A stretch of DNA of 64,000 nucleotides. It comes from Chlamydoabsidia padenii (taxonomy: Eukaryota; Mucoromycota; Mucoromycetes; Mucorales; Cunninghamellaceae). Numbering within the stretch: the first letter of the stretch is position 1; the number at the start of each line of letters is the position of its first letter. Under the pieces are notes generated by a model. That model saw only the letters and a list, made by a program, of their open reading frames with translations. It was not told where the DNA came from and did no database searches. A program made the position numbers and the translations under genes. The stretch covers positions 496,001-560,000 of the forward strand of contig JAIWND010000018.1 of NCBI GenBank assembly GCA_025330725.1, given 5' to 3'. Shown here one piece after another: positions 1-14,689 of this stretch.

Positions 1-880
1 AAAAAAGAAGAAGAAAAAGAAGAAGAAGAAAGAAAGAGAGATTAGCACATAAATAATAAAAAAAAGGGGGTGTTGGAAGAAGAAGGAAAAAAACAAAAAG
101 GCGGGTCAGCGAAAACCAACTAGGGGCGGACTTTATTTGAAATTTGGATCTTTTGCATGTTTTGATAGCCATGTGCTCTATTTATGTGTGTGTGTGTGTG
201 TATAAAGTGTCAATAAAAGAATCATGTTTGGAGCCACCAGTAGCACATTTTCCCCTCCTTTCCCCTTGATGTTTATATATATATATATATATAACTGTTG
301 TTTATTAGGATGATACTATATTATATCAATATTATCTATTCTATTGTATTGTAGTAGGGGAATACAGTGTGGATATAATGTAAAAGAAGGTATGATACGG
401 ATGTACGGGGTACTGTGTGTAGCACAACTACAGATGTTACACGGCATAGTATGCTTCCATTCGTTTGACATTTCACATCCTGAGAGTATATGTCAGGATG
501 AAGTGTTAATAATATTTGAACATGGTCCACTTGTTCCTTGATGTTCATCATTTGACATTACATCAGGCGTTAGGATCCTAAAAGAAAATTATCAAAAAGT
601 AAAATAAAAAAAAAGATACTGTTTATAGGTCAGTAGCACATTGGAATGTCATTATGTGAGGCATAGAAAAGAAAGAAAGAAAGAAAGAAAGGCAAAGATG
701 CATCCAAAACGGGAATTAAAATATTAAATACCCGCACAGCGTCTTTACGAACGACCATGCCAGCCATTCTATCATACCATCCCAACCCCCAACCCATGAG
801 ATATATGCATAAATAAATAGGTGTGATCAGATCACGATAACTTTATTATAACATCAGATACTAAACAACTATTAATACTA
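1..880. repeat. AT-rich intergenic stretch with microsatellites
   Basis: No convincing gene is seen. The stretch holds a purine-rich GAA-type run at the very start, a GT dinucleotide run near 185-200, an AT run near 274-293 and a GAAA run near 667-690. Short open frames around 336-551 exist on both strands but have no codon structure or splice context that supports them. The right end carries the 3' flank of the minus-strand F-box gene. Confidence 0.6.
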
Positions 881-883
881 ATT

Positions 884-2343
884 CTACACCCTATCATCAT
901 CATGATGAGGATAATCCACACGATAGCTACGGACGGGACTGAAAAAGTAAGATTTCATCATCTTGAGATCATACACATGTTCTTCTTGTTCCACCTTGCG
1001 TTGATTGACGCTGGTATATTTCCTCCATGCCAATTTATTATGCCGCCCACGATGTGTCCCTCTGACATCCAGTTGTAAAAAGAAGCGTTCAAAAGGCAGA
1101 GTATCGTCCTGGATATCGAGCTGTAAAACTGCCTCCTCCGTCCACCTGAAATATCCATGGAAGGTTTGTTGTTTGCAGCACGTTTGATCGAGCCGGCTGA
1201 CGACTTGAGCCGGTTCCTCTGTCGTGACATGGATGATCACCTTACCATCCGTGAAGAAGCGCAAGTAGCGATAATAAGTGACGAGATGGATCGGTTGGTT
1301 CCATGCCGTATCTGATGTACCCGGTCGAATATAATGACATGTCGCGATGTAGACGCCATCGTATCGGATGCGAGGTCGTTGAATGTACATGTGGTACCAG
1401 CTGCCATAGTGTTGGACATGGGCGGATTGGATCCGTTGAGAGTCGGCAAGGGTCTTGCCAGGAGGTCGATAGGCGTGTTCACACAAGTATCGCCATATTG
1501 TCGGTGATCGGGTCAGCAGGAAGAATCGTTTACATACCAAAGCTACCTTGGCACTTGATGAAAGTGATTTGAGAAAGAGGTGTTTAAGGATCGTCAATAT
1601 AATTTCATCTATAAAGAGAGTTAGTTCATGTTGATTTGTGTGCAGACTTGCTGTTTTATTGACCTACTTGGTAATTTGGCGATCAATACCGGCTTATAAT
1701 CAAGGGCAGGCATAAAATCAGTATCTTGTTCAGAGAACTCTTCAATCAAGGACGCCAATGGATCTTGCCAAGAGGAGGATTGGATCGCCGGTTGTTCGTA
1801 TTCGATACCCATAGGAATAATGTGCCGGAAAATACGATCAGAGCCTTCACCGCCATGATCACCACTAGATCCACCTCGTTTCTTGAATTCTTCTTCTTCT
1901 TTTTCTAGTTCAGCCAATATGTTTGATTGATAATGTTGTTTGTAATCATGGTCGATATCCCCATTCAATCTAAAGGCCCGTCGATAATAAAAGAGTGCTA
2001 AAAGAAAAAAAAAAAAGTAGGTGTTAAACAAAAATGGGGAAGGGGTTTCGTTTGAGTTACCTTTTCCTAGTTGACCTTGTCGTTCATGATCAACTGCCTT
2101 GGAGTAGAGACCCAGGGCTGTCACGGGTTCTTCTTCTTCTTCTTCTTCTTCTACCGGTTCGTCATTGTCTTCAGTGTTCACCAAAGTATTACCAGGTGTG
2201 TCGTTCTTTGGTGGTGTCAAGGAAAGAGAAGCCGTTTGTCGTACAAGATCTGATGCCGCAGTTTTGGTCTGTTGGCGAGAGGTTACTTCTTGTTTCCATT
2301 GAGCACGGAATTCGTCCAGTTCGGCCAAAGTGTTTGTTGACAT
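884..2343 (-). CDS. FBXO9/Hrt3-like F-box protein (SCF substrate receptor)
   Basis: Three exons: 2343-2061, 1997-1668 and 1608-884, giving 445 aa. The N-terminal half has an acidic run and then a TPR-like helix pair (ALGLYSKAVDHERQGQLGKA) joined exactly across intron 1. An F-box follows at about residues 203-250, beginning LPNEIILTIL, where intron 2 splits the Asn codon. The rest matches the C-terminal layout of FBXO9/Hrt3 (WRYLCEHAY, then a long beta-rich region rich in Tyr, His and Arg). F-box proteins of this type are substrate adaptors of SCF (Skp1-Cul1) ubiquitin ligases; FBXO9 acts on TTI1/TEL2 in animals and Hrt3 is the yeast relative. The gene is divergent from the HEAT-repeat gene with about 250 bp between start codons. 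The start is the first ATG of the open frame. Confidence 0.85.
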
Positions 2344-2593
2344 GATGATAGCAAATAGTAAAAAAGTGTACGTTTATGTGTAATGGTAAGATAATTCAAA
2401 TAGATTATAACAAGAAGGTACTTTATATATCATAAATTGGTGACGATAAGAAAAAAGGAAAGCAAAAGGAGAGTGAGAAAGTAAGAAAAGAGAGCGGGGT
2501 TAAATACCCTTTACACTTCAAATGCGGGGATTTAAATTGAACAAAGTTGAAACTCGCCACAGATATTTTTTTCCCTTCTTCCCCATTCTCAAA
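2344..2593. promoter_or_regulatory. Bidirectional promoter between F-box and HEAT-repeat genes
   Basis: 250 bp separate the two start codons. The segment contains purine-rich DNA and two copies of a GCGGGG(A)TTAAA-like element, near 2495-2507 and at 2524-2536. The second lies about 70 bp upstream of the HEAT-gene ATG. The same element type recurs widely in this window (see findings). The function is inferred from position only. Confidence 0.4.
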
Positions 2594-5500
2594 ATGGCAT
2601 CACTATTGGAACTTGACCAGTGCTTACATTCTTCTGGGCCAGTAGCACCAGATAGTCTTGATGAACAACTAGAAAAAGTCAACAAGTTGGACACACAAGA
2701 AAAGGATTATACAGATCAGGTAATAATGAAAATGAAAACACCTTTACACAAGGCTAACGACATGTTTTGATAGCAAATAATCGATCTTATAGTATTGGGC
2801 ACCACCAAGATTCCTATACAGCACAAAGCCTCTTCTTCATTCTGTCACTTTATATACAAACAATGCACAAAACAGGCAAGTCCATTGGACGAAAGCTTGA
2901 ATAATATCAAACTAATTTTATTATAATCATAGATCCGCGTATCAAGTTTTAGGGCGTCTTCATTTGAAAAGTGCTTGACTTATCTTTTGGGTGGATTGGA
3001 TGGTGATCAAGTACCAGGCGAATTAGTAGTGGATATCCTTCGAGCTCTCAGTGCGCTTATTTATGAAAACAGCGGCAATACTAGTAAAGTAAGGAGGGTT
3101 AAACTAATGATGAATGTTAATAACAATTAAACCCCTCCCCCTCTTTCTTTCTTTCTAGTTTTATACACGATTGACACCTTGCTTGTTAAAGTATGCTGAA
3201 CGATCTGTGAAACCATTGGAAATCCGGCGGATGGCGATCAATTGTCTTGGAAATCTTTGCGCGGGCGCGGGGTCAAAACTACAACTTTATTACAAAGACA
3301 TCTATCAAGTCCTCTTGTCTAATCTGGCGGGTCAAACTAGTAAATCGATGATGATTTCTTTTACAAATCTGGATTTAAATGATTCGGCAGTACGAAAGGT
3401 AAATAAAGACACATCATATTATTGTTTGACTCATTTTTTTTATTTTTAATCAAGGTGGCTAGTAGTACTTTACGTGCCCTTCAATTCTTATTATCTCAAG
3501 ATCGGACCTTGGTTACCAATCCACTCTGTGATATCATTGACATTATACATATCTTTTTGTTTATGCATGTCAATGTCCAATCTTATCAACAACTTTATGC
3601 GTTATCCTCTTCCTCAAAAGGTAATACATGAAACCATAAAGTGATTGTTCCTGTTACTAACTGATTAGTATTACTATTTTTGTATAGAATCAACCAATAA
3701 GACGATGCTTCGAACACCAGTTGTGAATCGCTCTTCTCGATCAAATCAACTTTATCAGTCACCCTCTTGGCGATCCTTCAACTCGAAATATCTATCTAAT
3801 GGGATCATTAGTTCTGACTCGGAAATGTCAGATTCTGATGGTATGTCATTCAATCCAAGAAGATGGTAAGTTGACTTATATATTATAATCTGTATGTATA
3901 CTCATTTTTGTTTTATTATATCATTGTATTATAGCCGCGATGATGCGAAGATCAGACTCAATACTCTGTTATGCTTATTAGCCATTGCCAAGGTAAATAT
4001 AAAATAAAATAGAACAATCGTCCAATTCATATGACTTAATTTCTTCCTTTTTAATATAGACACAACCCAAGATTTTATACCCTCATTGGCAGAAATTCAT
4101 TCCAGATACATTCTCTGTGTTTTTGAAGAACCATACCCTATCCACCACTGGATCAACGCCTACTCTCTACTCAATCTCACCTATCTTACGATCCGATCAC
4201 CAACCTTCTTCCTTGTTAACCTTGTTATTGTATGATCCCATGGTTACCGTCCGTGTAGCTGTCTGTCATACTTTAATCGCCATGTTGGATGGATCAAAAC
4301 AATACCTCAGTATGGCTTCAAAACGGTAAGAAAAAAGGATAGAATAAATGATTTATGTCAGGACTCTCATCTTTTCTTTTTTGGATATATAGGGAAACGG
4401 TCTCCTCATTTACTTCACTTTCGGAACGACTGGCTTCACTCTTACACGATCTACATCTGGGTCTTGTTTATGCTTTGGCCAAGGAAACGGATCCTGAAGT
4501 GATAGGGTTGATAATGAAGGTAACAATAGCAAGAAGAAGCAAGTAATTCATATGGATTAACTGATGTTACTCAAATCGTTTAGGTAATGTCGACTGTGAT
4601 GGTCAATACTTCATACGATCGACTCCCCTCTGGCTACTTGACTCGATTCTACAGTGTCATCATCTTTCATTGGAATAGGACGGACAACAAGGACAACGAC
4701 GATGACAAACGCAAGATACAAGTAGCGGTGTTACAGACTCTGGCAGCCATGATGACAGCGACAGGTGCAACTCTTGAAATCCAAGAACTATTGATCGGCA
4801 ACAACTCTTTGGATGAAACCAGTACACTGTTACTACCTCTCCTTTTATCATTGATTGACACATTGACTGGTATCTCTTTGGAAATTCAAGTGGAAGCATG
4901 GCGTATACTATCTGTTTGTGCGAAACATCACTTTGATACTGTCATATTGTAAGTATCTTGACAAAAGAAGACGGGATTAGTGGTAAACCAACTTTTTATA
5001 TACATTGTCCACTAGTCATGCATGGGATCGGATTGAGACTTCTTTTGATGCAGCCTTCTCTCAACCCAAATTACGAACAGCAACATTGGAATTCACCGAA
5101 GCATTTGCCTCCTCCCACTCGGACTCCATGAACCCTGAAGAGTTGGTAAGTTACACAAAAACAGGGGCGATGTTTTTTTTTTTACTAATCATTCGAATAG
5201 GACAAGTGTGTTAAATGGTGGATGACGATTCTGGAAAAATACATTCAACAAGCATCCATGGATCCTGTGCCTGATGTAAAAGTATTAACTTGCGACTGTT
5301 TAGCCAGCATGGCGAAACCTGTGTTTGAACATTTATCGGTAAGTATTTGTCAAAGCTAACTAAACCATCCTGTTGTCTCACCTATTCATGCTATTTTCTC
5401 TCTTTAGGCGCGGTATCAACGATTGGCCATGGCTTTATTATTACCTCTTCCAGAAGACGAAGAATCTCAAGTACGGGCAGCGGCATGTCGTGCTTTAGGT

Positions 5501-6576
5501 GCTTTTGTCCTCTTCCCGACTTTACGTCAAGATACTTGCTTTGTGTCGGATATGGCCACCGTCATTTTAGATCGTATGGAGGATCCTGTCACTTTGGTCC
5601 GATTACGTGCCAGTTGGGCACAAGGCAATTTGTGTGATGCTTTGGTGATTGCAAGGTAAAAGGGAGGAGAGGTAACTCATGGTAATCAGTCTGACTTTTT
5701 TTTTCCAGTGATACACCCGACTTTTATTTACGGGAATGGATATCTATATCAACATGGATGAAAATACTAGGCACTTCCACCGTCGCTTCTTTGGACAATG
5801 ACAAGGTAAACAGTCTATAACCAAATCGAAACAAGTACTAACAATTTATATTTTAGCTTCGATCCAATGCTGTCCGTGCTATGGGTAGTTTATTACGCAT
5901 CACCTCACCAGACTACTTCCAAGACAGACATGGTATGTTTTTACTCCGGGATGCCATGGCGGGATTAACCAAGAACATTGAAAATGGCTCTTTAAAGGTA
6001 AAAAAAAACAAAAACAAAAAAGGAAACTTGATCGGTACTCATATACACAAAAATAGACTCGATGGAATGCTTGTCATGCAGCCAGCAATGCATTGAAGAA
6101 CGATGAGTTCCCAATAGGCTTTTTACAACACCAACCACAAAGCGCGTATGATATTGACGGGGAACTATTGACACAACGGCAAGAATATCCATGGACATCC
6201 ACCCTCTTCCGTGCCCTCATCCAAGCCCTGACACAATGCAAAAATTACAAAGTCCGCATCAATGCCGCTCTTGCCCTCGCCACACCACACCAACAAACCC
6301 GATATGGTCATCACCTGAATACAATCTATCAAACTGTGCTTTCGGTATGGCATGACTGTCATGATCCAAATGTGTCTACTGAATTCCAAGAATATAAATA
6401 TCAAGAACAATTGAAACATCAGGTAACAAAGAAAAAAAAGATAAAGTGTCCATCTCATCTCATCTTTCTTTTTTATATATTTCTTTCAATAGATCAAGAA
6501 TGCATTGTTGCATCTTCGACAATGGCTACCCGAGCATGATCAAATAACTATAGATACCTTATTCATCACTACTTGA
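2594..6576 (+). CDS. HEATR6-like HEAT-repeat protein
   Basis: Seventeen exons: 2594-2719, 2774-2875, 2933-3088, 3159-3398, 3455-3620, 3688-3865, 3935-3992, 4060-4325, 4393-4519, 4584-4948, 5016-5145, 5201-5338, 5408-5655, 5709-5805, 5857-5997, 6057-6422 and 6493-6576. All joints keep frame, for 995 aa. The protein is an alpha-solenoid of HEAT repeats: paired helices such as DSAVRKVASSTLRALQFLL, and VRAAACRALGAFV near the middle. The late motif TRWNACHAASNALKN resembles the conserved C-terminal repeat of metazoan HEATR6, as does the early 'LEIRRMAINCLGNLC' block. HEATR6 is poorly characterised; a scaffold role is inferred. Intron 2 has a GC donor (CAG|GCAAGT). An in-frame ATG at 2522 is possible, but 2594 fits the mRNA context better. 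A poly(A) signal lies just after the stop (near 6601). Convergent with the HAUS6-like gene. Confidence 0.8.
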
Positions 6577-6758
6577 TAGACATTGCTTTTAATACATATA
6601 TAATAAAGGATGATTTTATTTGGTTGGGACATTTGTGGAGTAAAGTGATTTTTATTGGATTAAACCTAGTATGTAATATATGATATAAAGACAAAGAAGA
6701 GTGTGGTGGTGGTGGGAGGGAATAATAGTTATAAATGTAATGCTAGCCTTGGGTGGTA

Positions 6759-7769
6759 TTAATGCAATGTGGTTTGGTATTCTTGTTTTTCCAAACGGGT
6801 GCCTTGTTGATGGTGATTCACATACTTGTGTACAAAGTCGTGTATTCGTTTGATATCATAGGAAGGGTCCAAATCACCTAAATAGTTATCACATTAGTAC
6901 CTGGTTGTTTTACAAGATGGACTTACGTGGGGTTACCAATGATGGGAAGATATAAAAAGATCGATGATCATCAGTTGATCGAGCACTATATCAAAACCAT
7001 TAGTAATCAAAGCTTCTTTCTTTTTCAGTATATGGATTGTACTTACTTTACTTGTTTCCGAATAGGATGTTTCTGTTGAAGATGAATCAGTCGTTTCCGT
7101 ATAGTTTTCAAATCAGGTCTTGGTCCTATCAAATCCCACTGTTTTAGTCATCCCTTCTATTTGTTCATGGCACTTACTTTTCATTCTATCCATCCGCCGT
7201 TGCAATCCCATGGCTTTATCCCTTGATTTTCCCACCCAAGTCTTGAAATCATCTTGTTGCTGCAGTGAATAATGTGCCAGAGACCGAATGGCCATCTTCA
7301 AGTCGTTCCCCACCACTTGTTGTTCAGGTAACAGTCGTAAAGGTCGACCGCTGGGATCAGTCAATTCACGATCCATCACTGTTTGTAGGACCAAGATGGA
7401 TAAAGACACCAAGACACCGAGTATACTATCTGGACAAGTTTCGAAATCACACTGCCGTAAGGTCATTGACGTCATTAACCAGCCTTGTTCTTTGAGTTCC
7501 AATAACCATCGATACGCTACCATACGATAGGTACGTCCTACTTGTATAGGTATCGCGAACCGAGTATGGTCAGGTGAGAGCTTGTTGAATAAAAAGTAAC
7601 TGAGGCATTCAAAGGCACGATCGTTGTTGGTGTTGTTCGTAAAAAGAGTAGTGTCAAATGTCAGGTGCTGGAAGAGAGGATTAGTGGCATCTTGTATTGG
7701 ATCAAAGCCGAGCAAGTTGAGATTGTCTAGAAGGAGTTCTATGGATGATAGACCTTGATACGAATTCAT
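6759..7769 (-). CDS. HAUS6-like augmin subunit, short form
   Basis: Four exons: 7769-7178, 7125-7047, 6985-6927 and 6877-6759, for 282 aa. Residues 1-200 match the HAUS6 N-terminal domain pattern: 'LNLLGFDP' near the start, then FECLSYFLFNKLSPD (the family's 'Y-F-L-F-x-K-L-D' signature), then RMVAYRWLLELKEQGWL. Augmin/HAUS binds existing microtubules and recruits gamma-tubulin for branching nucleation. Animal HAUS6 is much longer (over 900 aa), with a long disordered tail that recruits NEDD1; here the gene ends soon after the N-terminal domain and a short helical segment. It is divergent from the WD40 gene by about 160 bp. The family call rests on motif recognition. The fourth exon is short, but its splice sites and stop are clean. 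Confidence 0.65.
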
Positions 7770-7927
7770 TGGCCCATTGAAAATACAAGTAAAACAGGGA
7801 GAAGTTCATAAAAAAAAAAAAGAGTGATCGGACTTTGATTGTTTTTTTTTCTCTGCGCGTACATAAACATGGAAAGAACCCGCTCTATTTTCATTCTCTT
7901 TCTTCTTCTTTCTTGACGTTGACAACA

Positions 7928-9718
<1,791 letters not shown>

Positions 9719-9974
9719 TAAAGAACTGGGGTTGTAAATGTAAAATTGTCCCTGGGAAACTTGACCTGGGCGGGATTTAAAGTTTCATCTGATTTTTGTG
9801 GAGCGGATTCCAATTTTATGAAATTCATGCATGACTTGACAAGATGTTTGTTATGTAAATTTTTATTAAAGGATAATGAGTAATTACAATATATATATAT
9901 ATATAAGACAATGTATAAATAAGTATAAAGAAACTAATATACAAAAGATAAAGGAAGAGTATGACTAGTGACTA
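9719..9974. terminator. Convergent 3' regions of the WD40 and GPCR genes
   Basis: 256 bp between two stop codons. It contains a plus-strand AATAAAG just after the WD40 stop and a minus-strand AATAAA-type signal near 9857-9866. Between them lies an isolated GGGCGGGATTTAAAG element at 9768-9782 and an AT repeat near 9892-9905. Confidence 0.5.
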
Positions 9975-12900
9975 TTATTTATCCGACGTTGTGTCATCGT
10001 GATCCATTGTCCCGGTAGACATGGCTAAAAATGATCTATCAGACCATCCACCAGCTTCTTGTTGTTGATGTCGTTGATTCAGTCTTGATTCCCAAAGTTC
10101 CAAAGTTTTCAAATCAGGGACTTGAATATGCATATCATATAAACCTTGACCTTGAATCGAGAGTACATAGTTTTCCAATTCCGCAGTATGTATAGTAGCA
10201 TGATGATACGACATCACTCGTCCTTGTTTTGCATATTTCTATATCCAGATAAAAAAATAAAGTGTGAGACAAAAAGCAAATTAGAAAAAGAGAGGGGAAG
10301 ACTTACGGGGATGTAAGTAAAGTAGCCAAGCCATGGGAATACCATGATATGTAACATTTCCCACCTAGATAAGAATGGAAAGTATCGAAATACTTTACGA
10401 GCAGGTATGTCGGCTTCATATACCTCCACATAGCTACCATGATTACGACCCTGGTTGTTGTTATTGTTGTCTGGTTGTAAAACAGGTACGTCGGATTCAA
10501 GGATTTCACCCAAACTGAGTAATTCTGTTGGATTAGTGTCATCTTTTTGTTGTTGATAATGATAGTGACCAGATTTGAGATCGGAGAAGGGACGACTGTT
10601 GGTACCAAGTCCGACGGTTGCTGCTGCTGCTGCCATCACCAATTGACTGGCTGCCGATATCTTTTCGTTTTCTTTTTGCTTGAGCTGTCGTCTTTGTTGA
10701 ATGAAGGCTTGTAACTTGGGTAAGAATAGAATCAAGAGAGAGAATGTGGTGGCCCATAAGATGGTGACAACGGTGATGTAATATTGGGTATAATAGTCGG
10801 CATTATTGTTAAATAGTACCGCAAATGCAACCAGTGCTGAGAAGAAGATGTTGCTAGTTAAAGTAGGGGGGGATATTAGTTAAAGTGTCTTGTGTATGTA
10901 TACTTGACTTACTAGATGGATAGTCCCATTTGGCGACATTCACTATATTGACTGTACTGTTGCCCAGCTAGACGAGTCTTGTAAGCCAAAAAAGTAGCAA
11001 ATACCAGCAGTGACCCCCAGTAAGCACTGAATAGACCAACAAATACATTTTGATGTTCATGATTGTTATCACAAGACCAATAATGTTGAGTCAAGGAAAC
11101 ATCTACCTTCATTGGTTTAGGATTGACGACAATGAGAGCAATAATAAGAATGACCTATAGTAATAGGAAATGTGAGTTGATCATCAAACCATTATATACC
11201 AGCTTACCATATCCAAACCGACCATGATTGTAACTGATTTGATCAATTGTAAATCGGTGATGACAGTTCGCCTGATAAACACATTTTTGAAAATCCGATA
11301 TATCCTGTAATTCTTGGCGATCATGTTGCTATATAATAATAGTCGGTTAGTCATTCTTATTTTGTTAGTTTTTTTTTTTTTACCTTATGACCAGAAGAAA
11401 CCCAATATTGAATGAGATTGGCATCAATATACATGTTGTTTGAGATGGAGTGCCGATCATCATTACCACCGAAATGTAAGTGAATATAAATCCCGCCAGT
11501 TCCAAACAGCAGAAGAGTGGACTAGTAGAAAAGACATATAGATCAGTATATGTGTTGTGTTGTGTTGTGTTGTGTATCCTACCTTGCAGCCTTGAATATT
11601 TTATTCTTTCGGAAGAGAATCACCATAAAAAAGACACCGACAGCAAACAAAGAGCCAATGGCAGCAACAATCATGATGGCAAAAGATACAGCAGATGTTA
11701 TGGATGGATTCAAAGCAGTACTTGGCGGAGAATCAGAAGGAGCCTAAAGAAGAAAATCATTAGATGAATACAAGTTGCTTTTTTTTTTTTTTTTCTGACT
11801 TACTGAAAAGGTACTATCGTAAAACATGGGTGGGGATATAATGGTGAGATTTCCCACCAAACTTTGGCCAACAGTAACACTTTTTCCATGCTGATAGTTC
11901 ATCACATAGTAATTCCTAGATAATAATTAATAAAAATTAGACATTCCATCCCCTTCCTTCTTTACTTGACATAGCATCTTGTGTTACCCAGACATGACAT
12001 CGCCGTTTGAATCCAGTTGCATAGGTCCTTCAGGTCCAACATAACCAGTATTAAAGGCTGGAGGTATCATGGAAGATCCCAAATTACCCAGAGCCAATTG
12101 AAGGAGTCCATCTGTATGATTCTTTTGTGTGCCTAGAATGTTTTGAAACCCATTGGCCATCATCATCATGCAAGAGTATGCAAACCTATAAAAAAAATAT
12201 TTTTAAAAGAAGTTAAAAGCTGAGCAAGTTGATATTAGAATTGGTTACCCTTCATTTGTAGTAATATTGGATGTGCCTGCATATGGATAACTAGTTAGAA
12301 GAAGGAGAATAGTCATTAGTAAACGCAACCTTTTTTTTTTTTTTTTTTTTTTTTTCTTAGTTTCATTTGATGTACTTACATAGTAGGATTGAGATTGGAC
12401 CATTTAGCAGTGAAAGCATCATAAGGTTTATAGCCATCCAATTTGAGCCGATCAGCAAAGTAAAAAACACCATTGTAGTCGGATTGTAGAGAGAGAGGGC
12501 GTGCAGTACTATTAGTGGTGATCAATTGTTTGTTGTATTTGTCGATGGAGCCTTGCATATCATAAGCAAAATCATCCTGAACAAGTAACCAAACATATTG
12601 AGGAGATAGATAACCAGATGTAGCGGCTTGTACCATTAGACTTGTTTGAGCCGAACCACGAGCAGCGACGATAATGATGCGAGCTCCTTTCTTGATTAAA
12701 GTATCTAGACTATCCTTCATGGGTGCTGATGTATAAGATGTAGTAGTTGCTGGGTATGATTGGTAGCCGACAAGTTGAACCTTTAATGATTCGGTTTGTT
12801 GGACAGCACGTTGGTATACTATAAGAAGAAGACGAAAAAGTTATAGTTTATTGTATTTTCATGTTGATTTGATCTTTTACTTACATTGTTGTCCTAGAGG

Positions 12901-13762
12901 ATCATCTGTGTATATGACACCGACCTTGGTCCATCCTTCTTGAATGACAAATTGTAACATCACATCAATCATCACCACGTCAGTTGGTATGGTCCGGAAG
13001 AAGTACTTGAATTGGGCCTTATCCGAGAAAGAGACTAGAAAAAAAAAAAGATTTAGTTAGTTTCACTATTATGAAGAAAAATGTAAACAAACATACCAGC
13101 AGAAGCAGCAAAAGAGCATTGAGGCAAATCTAGAGCACTTGTCATTAAAGCACTAAGCGCGGTCCATGAGCTTGTTACATCACCAATAACGCCAATAACA
13201 CCTTGTTGTAAAAGCGTGACCAATGCATATACAGCATTCGTAACCGCAGATTGGTCCACGGAAGTGTCTGGAAAGGAATCTTTTTCGATCAATGTGATAT
13301 AGGCGCCAGGAATCAGTTGAGCTGCATTGATTTCATTTACAGCCATGCGTATTGCCGATGACCCCCTTAAAAAGAGAGAGAGAGAGAGAAAGATTTAGTT
13401 CAAACTTTTATTCATTGTTGTTATTGTTACTGCACTTACCCCCATACAATGTTTTCAGTGAATTGATCTGATGTTTGACTAAATGGTAAAAGAAGCCCAA
13501 CCTAATGCAATTTCCAAAAATAGCCCAATCATCATATCATATAAAGAAAGTAAGGGGTGAGCTAGGGGAAGCACCATACATTTGTTTTATTGTTGTTGTT
13601 GTTGTTGCCTCTTTTATATAAACTTACTTTTAGTTCAGTGAGTCCTTTTGTATTGAAGCGTGGTTTAATTATAACAGTGTTGTTGTCAGGTTGAGTGATA
13701 AGACTGAGTGGATCCAGTTGAATGGTGTGGTTAAATATAGTGATAGATTCATTGCTGGTCAT
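9975..13762 (-). CDS. Class C GPCR, GABA-B receptor-like
   Basis: Fourteen exons: 13762-13628, 13501-13440, 13365-13097, 13034-12885, 12818-12380, 12290-12249, 12185-11988, 11915-11804, 11743-11583, 11521-11384, 11328-11208, 11154-10913, 10853-10307 and 10238-9975. All joints are in frame, for 959 aa. Residues about 40-480 form a Venus-flytrap (periplasmic-binding-like) ligand domain: VGLLLPFSQ, GSSAIRMAVNEINA, GVIGDVTSSWT, GWTKVGVIYTDD. Residues about 485-760 carry seven hydrophobic segments with class C hallmarks, such as NKIFKAASPLFCCLELAGF (TM2 entry), RIYRIFKNV (intracellular loop 2) and ECRQMGLSIYNI (TM6/7 region). A long Gln/Asn-rich cytosolic tail follows. Such receptors signal through G proteins at the plasma membrane; the ligand is unknown. 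Oddly, no signal peptide precedes the ligand domain, and a stop codon lies just upstream of the ATG; a missed 5' exon is possible. Confidence 0.85.
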
Positions 13763-14680
13763 TATAAAGTTTTAGTGCTTGTATCAAGTGACGTGAGTTG
13801 GTGGGGGTTATATGATAACAAGAATGATAAGGATATATATATATATATAAAAGAGGGAATCAAAAAGAAGTGTATTGGTAACGAAGGATGGGAGATGTAA
13901 AGGAAGGTGAAGGAGGTCAGGTTAAAGAGTGGCGTATATGGAGAGAAAAGAAGATAAGATATATTAAAAAATGGGTATGAGATAAAAAATAAAAATAAAA
14001 AAAAGTATGAGGATAAAAAGGAGAAAGGGAACAATTGAAATAAAGAGGTGTTTCAAGGAGAGGAATCCAAATTTATTTTTGTAAGAAAAGAAAGTCGGAA
14101 TTTCAAATATTTCCAGTACCAGCAGATGTTGCATAGACGATGAACTTGTCCTAAATAAAGAATCAAACATTTAATAAAAGTCCTGTAATCACTACTAAAA
14201 GAATGATTCTTACAATTTACTTGATTTACTGATCCTTAAAGATACCACTGTAGACTACCATATATACTTTATGGCGGGCTCACTGGGTACTCACAATCCA
14301 CATTAATCCAAACCGTATCGTCAACTCTTTTATCACCACCATCAATTGCCTTCCCTCTCTCTCTCTCTCATTATTCTGGTATATGAAATTAGTTCATTAT
14401 AGTGACATACCACCTTGTTTTTAAGGGGAAAAAAGCAACAAGCATTCTCTTCTTTCTCTACTGAAATGGGCTACATCAAATACACGACTAGAGGGGAACA
14501 TTAAAAACAAGCCTCCATATGCATGTGCGTTTGAAAATGTTCTTTTGTTGATCTACTTGTGGAAAAGCCCAACACAAACAGAAAGGCGGCGGGATTTTAA
14601 AAAGCATATCCTCGATCTTTTTTTTTTTTTTTTTTTACGCATTTCCTTCTTCTTTGTTTCTCCCATCATCAATCTATTAA
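13763..14680. other. GPCR 5' flank, no gene seen
   Basis: AT-rich 5' flank of the receptor gene. It contains hydrophobic but low-complexity open frames on the minus strand (13762-14170), AT microsatellites, a CT run near 14356-14369 and a GGCGGCGGGATTTTAAA element at 14585-14601. I see no supported gene. A hidden signal-peptide exon for the receptor cannot be excluded. Confidence 0.4.
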
Positions 14681-14689
14681 TCTAACAGA

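Noticed and set aside
344..551. Overlapping short open frames on both strands near the left edge
   Set aside because: No codon bias, no promoter or splice context; likely chance.
13762..14170. Hydrophobic minus-strand open frames as a signal-peptide exon for the receptor
   Set aside because: Low-complexity Phe/Ser/Leu translation of AT-rich DNA; no clear donor joining in frame to the receptor's first exon.
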